Source: Nephrocerus scutellatus (Eukaryota > Arthropoda > Insecta > Diptera > Pipunculidae). Taken from it: DNA of 64,000 nt. Under the pieces are notes generated by a model that did not search any database, had not been told where the DNA came from, and saw only the letters and a program-made list of their open reading frames with translations. The DNA lies in contig OX352763.1 of assembly GCA_947095585.1 (NCBI GenBank), forward strand, positions 100,543,908 through 100,607,907. The letters are read 5' to 3'. This document shows, in pieces, positions 56,986-64,000 of this stretch. The stretch's first letter is position 1. Each line of letters begins with the position of its first letter. The position numbers and the translations under genes were made by a program.

Positions 56986-58029
56986 ACACTTCAACACTTT
57001 TCAAATATTACGAATGAGATATTTATCGGATATTGAAGCTCATGGAACGTGCTAAAGTAAAATACAAAATATCTAAGTGAAAACCACTTGAGACGTCATC
57101 TTCACTGAAGTACTGAGACAACGGAGCGTTTCTCGACTGAAATACAATTACACACCTTCCTGCACGAAATCGTTTCTTATCGAATTTGAGAATCTCTTCC
57201 ATTTTTTCTCCTTTTGCTCCCTTTAAAGGAGCAACTATGAGTTTTCTTTGAGGATTTTCTCACTGGATTTAGTTGGAATCCAACGTGCAAATCCAACTGA
57301 CGTATACTGTATTCCCTGGAAACCAAGGACTGGTCGTCGTCGTTGTCTCATCGTTATCAGTTTCGCCATAATTCCTTCAATTATGACATAATCTCGACAC
57401 GAAAGTTATCCCGAATTTGTTCGATGAGTGAGTGAGAGAGTGAGTCTGTTTGAGAGAGATATAAATACAAAGCAGAAGAGAATTCTGCGTCCTTGCGGCA
57501 CCTTCAACTGTATAAATAAATTGGACGGTGTAATTGGTGTTTCGGTTGTTGGTTATTCAATCCCACTTACCGATAAGGTAGACAAAAGTTGTTCAAATAT
57601 CGTGTGCATGGGAATAAATTTGCATAAAGCCGTAATCGAATCGTTCGGAAAGTTTGCCATTGGTTGGGTAGTAGAAAGAGGAGGTGATTGCGCCTGTTCA
57701 ATGATTTTGGAATCATTTTAGCAAAGTTAGTTTCTATTGCAAAGTTAGGGGATTATCTGATAAAATCGGATATTCAGAGTAATGTATGAGCGGATTAGTG
57801 ATTTAAGCTTCCTCGAATTTAGAAGTGTGAATACCTATGTAAGCAAAGGGACTACTTAACATGTTAGAATAATTTAAAGAAACAATCCACCTGACCATTA
57901 CAGTGAACATCATTCAACTTTTTTCGTGGCTGTGGCCGATTTAGCAAACTAAGTGCGTCTATTGTAGCGGCATTCAATTAACAAATGAAGCATATCACCC
58001 ATTTGTTATAATGTCCTTAGTTTCCGCGT
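56986..58029. other. non-coding, no gene supported
   Basis: A 97-codon open frame (57428-57721) shows no known domain. The region resumes the sequence interrupted by the retrotransposon. Confidence 0.35.
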
Positions 58030-59272
58030 TTTTAATCGTACCCTTATAATGCTCGGCTATATGCTGCTTGGTGGTAACGAAAAGGGGGAGAAAAGAGGAG
58101 ATGTCTATGAGCTTTTATCGCGCGGTTTTGTATTCTATTATCCTGATGCAAGGTAGTTTTAGGTGCACAAGACCAGATATGACAACTGTATTGAAGTTTA
58201 GGGCGAATAAAATCCTTGTAGATAGTAGCCAGAACAGATCAGAGGGAGTGAAATATTTCTTGCACCGGGTTAAAAACCTAAACATTTCGCAGCATTTTTG
58301 GCAATGGTGAATATGTGATCATTTCAACGAAGCTTGTCGTTAACGCACATACCGAGACTTGCTAGTTTTTCGGTTTCATCGATGCGAGTGCCATTTATAA
58401 AAAAATGCCATTGGATTTAATATTCGCTTAGACGGCAGGAGACAGGATTGGGGTTTCGAATCGTTAAATTCTACTCGATTATTTGTCCCCCAATTTACTG
58501 TCGAGGTCAGAATTTAGTTATTTGAGTTCCACTTGAGAAAAGGAAAGACGTTCCTCAATGTTATATGAGAAGCTAAGAGTGCTGTCGTCGGCGAAAGAGT
58601 GAATTGGATTAGAAGTAATGCATAAAAGATCATTAATAAAAAAGAGAAAAAGTGTCGGAGACAAAACAGAGCCCTGGGGAACGCCAGCATTTATGTGATG
58701 TATGAATTAAACGGCCAAAAAGAAAGCTTCTAAGCCAATGAAGCAGTTTTTTGTCGACTTCATAACCACGCATTTTGGACAAAAGAGCTTGATGCCAAAC
58801 ACTGTCAAATGCCTTGGAAATATCGAGTGCAACAGCTTTGCTTTCACAAAACTGATGCAAAGATCGGTTCCACTGTTCGGTGAGATATACCATCAAATCA
58901 TCATTAGAACGTTGCCCACAAAATCCGTACTGCAGGTCACTAATGATTTCGTTAATTTCAAGATATTTCCTAAACTGAAAATTGATTAGCGTTTCCATGA
59001 CCTGGAAAGAATTGATGTAAGTGCTATGGGTTGGTACGAAGAAGGTGACGACGGCTCGTCCCTTTTGGGTATGGGCTGGACAAAGGCTGTTTTCCAACTT
59101 CTCGGAAAGACTCCAGCAAAATATGATAGATGGAAAAGCTTACGCAGTGGTAGTGCCGGCTTGGAAGAACTCCTCTTCAGAACTAATGGGGAAATACCCA
59201 CTGGCCCAGCAGAGTGAGAGTGAGTGTTGAGATCGTTTAAAACTCCAGCACGAGTACGAATGCAAATCTGTT
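58030..59272 (-). pseudogene. jockey/CR1-type LINE with RT N-terminal half
   Basis: Same family as 42690-43905 but reaching further 5'. The minus strand shows GPVGISPLVLKRSS near 59205-59165, VQPIPKRDEPSSPSSYQPIA near 59080-59020, YLEINEIISDLQYGF near 58965-58920, ESKAVALDISKAFDSVWHQA near 58850-58790, and KKLLHWLRSFLFGR near 58755-58710. The AGVPQGS and FADD region is decayed. About 370 bp is deleted near 58118 relative to the 42.7-kb copy. Inactive. Confidence 0.85.
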
Positions 59273-59279
59273 CAATACT

Positions 59280-59349
59280 CGGAAGGATTCGAACCACGAA
59301 CCTCCTGCTCAGTAGTCATGTGCATTTCTACTGAGCCACGGCACCCACA
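59280..59349 (-). mobile_element. SINE tRNA-like head fragment
   Basis: GGATTCGAACCACGAACC and CTACTGAGCCACGGCACCCA: head only, the body is missing. It abuts the 5' end of the LINE relic. Confidence 0.7.
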
Positions 59350-59589
59350 AAAGATGGTATAGTTTATTTTGGAGCTCCAGATATTTTTCTATCGCCTACG
59401 TTTGAGCGAAAATATGAACAGTTATTTAGTTGCCTGGGATGATCCTCAACTGGAATGGACCAATAATCCTTTTTATGGACGGGGGAGAGGAAACGAAATG
59501 TTTAAGCCGATTCACCGCTCTGCAGCAACATAATGAGGTCGTAGATCATTAATGGAGCCTCCAATTCCTCAGTTTCCGATTCGCTGATG

Positions 59590-60300
59590 TAGTCCCTCTT
59601 GGAGAACCAAACAAAAAATATATTGGTTCATGTCATTATCGGAACTTAAGTAGATTCGTACCGTTATCAAGTTCGGGTTGTGACAGCGGTTTATCAATGC
59701 CTGGATACCTGGTTGCAAGTGGCTCTATTAGGAGATACCCATGTGATTTTTTGGACATAATAACGCGAAAATCTGTAATCGCAACCATTTTAAATCTGCT
59801 ACCTGTATGACTGGTTGTGCATGATTATTAGAGTTCTCCTTCTATGGATGCCAAAAATGTACTGCCTGAATTCTGCGAACCGATTTTTCTTTGCGTCCAT
59901 TTCCGATAGAATGTTTTTCACACCATGATAAGCGCAGGGATGGAATTCCCTTTCGAACTATTCAAAGAATTCTTCATCGTCTGGAGAATCATCTGTAGGT
60001 GCGTGACCCAGTTGCTGATATTTATTTTACTGTCCACTGTTGTTTGTCTGGCATAAGTTGGGGCGAAATTGTGGATGTTGGACAGACAATAACGGTAGAG
60101 TTTTGTTACAGCGTTGCGTTGACTAAAATCGCCACATGCCTCCCTCCTTTCACTGTTTGATTCCTTTATGAGGTGAAGTGGGCTAGCCCGTTGGCTTTTC
60201 GACGGACGGTAGATTCTTTGATCCAACATTATCTTAAAATCGTCTTTAGCAACTTTCAACTTTTCAGGACGATTTGGTATGTAGGTACTAGCTGAATTTT
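59590..60300 (-). pseudogene. Ty3/gypsy RT fragment
   Basis: The minus strand from 60260 reads LDQRIYRPSKSQRASPLHLI and then ACGDFSQRNAVT. It matches the N-terminal RT block of gypsy-type pol ('gi.RPSkSpwASPLHlV ... CGDYR.LNa.T'). Stops follow and the catalytic part is lost. It is a different lineage from the intact element, whose block reads SNSPYSSPIVLV. Confidence 0.7.
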
Positions 60301-61404
60301 ACCCGGTATTATGGTAGTGCGAAATCTCGTAATATCTCACGATCCTTATGGTTATTACCCACTAGTCACTATTTTTGCAAAAACGAACTTCAATTCAAAG
60401 GTTATACTTTTTCAAGAAGTCCAGCTCTGAGTATTTTGGCTACGAGACACCTGCGACGAAGGAATAACCATGGGACACAACTTATTTATTATTTTGTCCT
60501 TCAATTCCTTATGAGAATTCAAATACGACAGAGCAATAAAATTATTTTGGTTAATAGTTAAGTGTCGTTTTTATTCCAAACTAAATACGTGAAGTGTTCG
60601 AAATTATGTTCTCCGACATAGCTCTGAAGGAGTTTAAAACTTTTTTATTTCAGTCGTTGAAAAGTTCCACCAAACTCTTTCGGTGACGGTAATTGTTCTT
60701 CGGTCTTCGATGTGAAATTTGGCATCTGGGTCGTATCACCCATAAAAACTTAAATACCATATTCTCCGCAAAGGAAAGCCGCAACAACTGTAAACACAGC
60801 GCAACGCATTATTCCACATCCTCGATATTCGGTATTAGGTCAATAGTGAGTTTCGCCTTTGTCCTTTCATTGTTCGCTGAAGGGGTTTTTTCATATTTGG
60901 CAGGAAAATAAGTATCTGTCGTTGACGTGAGTGCCAAAAACCGATAATCTGACAGGGCGCTAAAAGCAAATTTGGTTTTCGTTTTGTTCTCACCATAATG
61001 CTGCGGATTGTGCGGTTTTTTAATGGCAAAAGTACATCACTGCTATACGACGTACTCCATGAGTCTCCTTTATAGTGTGTCGGACTATTTGAGTCAAGTA
61101 TTGACTTTTATATGACAGGATGGTAAATACACAGAGATTGGGCCAATGGAAACTTAAACAAAGCTGTATAGTGGTTAGTGTGCTTCTGTGCTGGAATTAC
61201 TTTTTTCTTTTAATTTTGGATGATATTCGAAGACCTTGGAAATTATGTGGCCCAGAAGGAATGTGGAGTGAAAGGCAAATTTTGTATGCACATATGTGTA
61301 GAATAGAAAGAAATTTCTTTACTAAACCCACTCAAGTCGATATTGTATTGTTTCTCAATTTTGTAAAATATTTTTCTGTATTTTTTGTAAATTTTGATGA
61401 CTAA
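60301..61404. other. non-coding, no gene supported
   Basis: Open frames at 60693-60911 and 61120-61404 lack domains. No repeat recognised. Confidence 0.35.
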
Positions 61405-63390
61405 AGGGTCGAAGATACACTCCGAAGCAAAGAGATGTTACTATGCGCCTTCATCGACATCCAAGGCGCTTTCGACAACACTAACTTCGAAGTAATGCAA
61501 GCACAAGCTAGAACAAGGAGAATAGATTCCTCTATCATAGGTTGGGTCATGTGCATGCTAAGGGGTAGGAAAATTCGGGCCTCATTTGGTGACGAAACCA
61601 TCACAATAGCGGCAACAAGAGGTTTCCCACAAGGAGGCGTTTTATCACCACTCTTGTGGCTACTGGTGATGGATCAGTTGCTAGACAAGCTTAAGAACAA
61701 TCTTATCACAAATATTGGCTATGCGGATGATCTAGTCTTATTGGTTCGAGGTAAATTCGAAAGCACGATAACAGAGCGCATGCAATTAGCTCTCAAAATA
61801 GTAAACGAATGGTGCCGGGAGGTAGACCTAAGTGTCAACCCAGATAAAAACGTATGCACCGTTTTCACAAAAAGAAGGAGAACAACTCTTTCCGTCCTAA
61901 GATTCCAAGGCAAAATACTCCAAATAATCCCTGAAGCAAAATACCTAGGGGTAATGTTTGACCAAAAACTAACATGGAACTCCCACATATCATACATTAC
62001 CAACAAAGCTAACAAAACTTACTTCACTTGCCAACGCATGTTCAGCAAAACGTGGGGAGCAAACCCGCAAGTTACTCTATGGCTATACCAAAGTATTATC
62101 AGGCCTAGGCTCACTTACGCAGCCCTGATATGGTGGCCAAAAACAGAGCAGTGGAAAACACGCTCAAAACACAGTAAAATTCAAAGATTAATATGTCTTA
62201 ATGCAACAGGAGCCATCAAGACTTGCCCAACAGCAGCACTAGAAAAAATACTAGGACTCAAACCACTTCACTTACACATCAAAATTGAAGCGGGAGCAAG
62301 AGCCATCTCACTCAAGGTAATCAACCAACTCAAAGTCAATAGACCAGGACATACAACCATCATCACAAAAATCAATTTGGGAAGCGAATTCGTCCTCCAA
62401 TCAGACTCAATGATAAAAACAACTAATTTCCAAAGGAACTTCTCAGTAAAAGTACCGGACCGCAATCAAGTTGAAAATATCATAAATAACCTCCCCAATC
62501 ATGCATCTATCTGGTACACAGATGAATCCAAAAGGAACTCAGGAACAGGGGCAGGGGCAGGGAGTACGAATACCCCTAGGAAAATCCCCAACCGTTTTCC
62601 AGGCAGAAACAACAGCATTAAAAGCCTGCACACTAAAATGCATAAAGAGAAAATATAGAAGAACCGAGATCTATATGATCTCTGATAGTCAGGCCGCCTT
62701 ACTGGCGCTAAAAGGCCCGGTTTTCAATTCAAAAACAACGTGGAGCTGCTACTGCCACCTAAACGAACTGGCAAAACCAACAAGTTCAACCTGATGTGGT
62801 CCCCAGGCCATTCAGGCATTTATGGGAACGAGACAGCAGACCTCTGCGCAAGAGCAGGCGCGGAAGAGACCTTCACTGGCCCCGAGCCAAGCATTGCCTT
62901 CAGCAAGAGCCACCTCAAAAATAAGATAAAAGAGTGGGCAAACAACGCCATCGAGGCTAAATGGGAATCATCAACTACGATGAAACAAACCAAAAAGCTT
63001 CTCAAACAACATCAACATCAAAAATATAAACAAAGCAATCAAGCTAAACCGACAAACACTGAGATCCCTTGTCTGGTACATGACAGGACATGGTCCATTT
63101 AAGGGCCACTTAACAAAAATGGGGAAATCTCAGACAGATCGCTGCCGCTTTTGCGGCGAGGCAGAGGAGACGCCAGAATACATACTATTTATATGTGATG
63201 CCCTCACCCGGATACCTCAAGGCTCATACAGTTCTATGGCAGAATGCCGGACCTATCGACCTGGCGGATATATTGGCACTTATAAAAGGACTAGGCCACC
63301 ACATAATGTGGTAGACATATGGGACGCACAATAGACCTTAAGGTCGCAGTGCACAAGGCTTCTCAGCCCACCAACAATAACATAACATAA
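61405..63390 (+). pseudogene. LOA/R1-group LINE, RT plus RNase H, 5'-truncated
   Basis: A 407-codon open frame (61435-62658) begins inside RT at FIDIQGAFDNT. It carries GFPQGGVLSPLLW (residues 63-75) and the catalytic YADD at 96-99, then FTKRRRT and YLGVMFDQKLTW thumb motifs and CPTAALEKILGLKPLHL. RNase H starts with WYTDES (near 62512). A frame change near 62560 moves the coding frame to one with ISDSQAALLALKG, and another near 62750 leads to WSPGHSGIYGNETADL. The C-terminal finger CRFCGEAEETPEYIL lies near 63140-63190. The RT catalytic residues are intact but the ORF is broken in RNase H and lacks the endonuclease. The 3' tail is AACATAACATAATATAA at about 63376-63395. Confidence 0.88.
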
Positions 63391-64000
63391 TATAAAGGGT
63401 TGATGACTTCTTATCTTTTCTTTAGAGCTCGAAAATAGCTCTAAACCTTTATTTTCATTGTGTTTCTCAGTGAGATATATTCATTTGGTTTTTATACATA
63501 TGGGTCTTATTGCGAGATATTCACTAGAGAGTTATTTTTTAATTTCAGATATTATACCTATATAACTTCTTTTTAAGACTTTTTTTTTATAAAAACTTAA
63601 TGGAAATATTGAACCTAAAACTTATTTTCTCGAGAAAAAATTAAAAATCTTTTATATTCAACAATTGTTCTTGTTAGCTTAGAAGTAAGTCATTTGCTAA
63701 TGCCTCGTTAACTTGACTAGTTGAAGTAGTTGGTATATAATCACGAAGTAGAGAATATTGTGAGGTTAAATTTAAATTATTTTTTTTTAATATATTTTAG
63801 GATGTATCTAACACGAACATAAGATGAAAGAAACGACTTTTAAATTAATATTTTGTGTTATACCTGTTTTCTTTGCCATTTTTGAAATTCCCCATAGCCT
63901 GACACTGTTTTTGTCCAGTTATGAGAGATGTCTGCTTATGAGAAAGAACACATATTTTTTTTGTTTGAAATGCATTGCATTGCAATGCAAAATGGACAGA
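63391..64000. other. non-coding, AT-rich end of window
   Basis: No gene seen. A perfect 16-bp palindrome TTGCATTGCAATGCAA lies at 63975-63990. Confidence 0.4.

Noticed and set aside
57428..57721. 97-codon plus-strand frame next to the retrotransposon
   Set aside because: No recognisable domain; it may be the reverse of an unrecognised LINE piece but could not be supported.

Overview
This is a gene-poor, transposon-rich stretch of nuclear DNA from an insect, most likely a higher fly (Diptera). The evidence is one spliced gene with short introns of dipteran style, a block of insect-type mitochondrial COI read with ATA=Met and TGA=Trp, many Helentron-like (DINE-1/HINE-type) repeats, tRNA-derived SINEs, RTE-, jockey/CR1- and LOA/R1-type LINE relics, and a complete Ty3/gypsy retrotransposon. 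I see no bacterial or viral operon and no CRISPR array.

Region by region. 1-2.3 kb: SINE and Helentron-like fragments, an unidentified 850-bp insert and a duplicated 140-bp unit. 2.3-5.0 kb: the only host protein gene I can support, an eight-exon SLC15/PTR2-family oligopeptide transporter of about 700 aa. 5.3-7.7 kb: a dead RNase H-bearing LINE with a SINE nested in it. 8.0-9.9 kb: a long 8-bp microsatellite that encloses a mitochondrial COI fragment with an internal deletion, then a G-rich minisatellite. 11-14 kb: a SINE with a clear target-site duplication and a broken RTE-type LINE. 15.8-18.3 kb: a jockey/CR1-type 3' end, a Helitron helicase C-terminal fragment abutting a Helentron-like repeat, a minisatellite, an LTR relic and an unidentified coding relic. 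20-47.6 kb: about a dozen more copies of the Helentron-like repeat in both orientations, mixed with SINEs, LTR relics, LINE relics and one tRNA-Asn-like gene with an extra base in its anticodon loop.

47,982-56,985: an apparently intact 9.0-kb Ty3/gypsy element. It has 1181-bp LTRs that look identical, an ACAC target-site duplication, a tRNA-Lys-type primer site, a gag with an N-terminal SAP-like motif and zinc knuckles, a canonical -1 frameshift heptamer followed by a predicted hairpin, a full pol, and a polypurine tract. It is the one element here that looks recently mobile. 58-64 kb: more LINE and gypsy relics, including a 2-kb LOA/R1-type LINE with RT and RNase H.

The window is mainly a record of nested transposition. 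Non-autonomous elements (SINEs, Helentron-like repeats) sit beside pieces of their possible autonomous partners (RTE-type LINEs, a Helitron helicase). Coordinates of degenerate repeats are approximate because they were read by eye.
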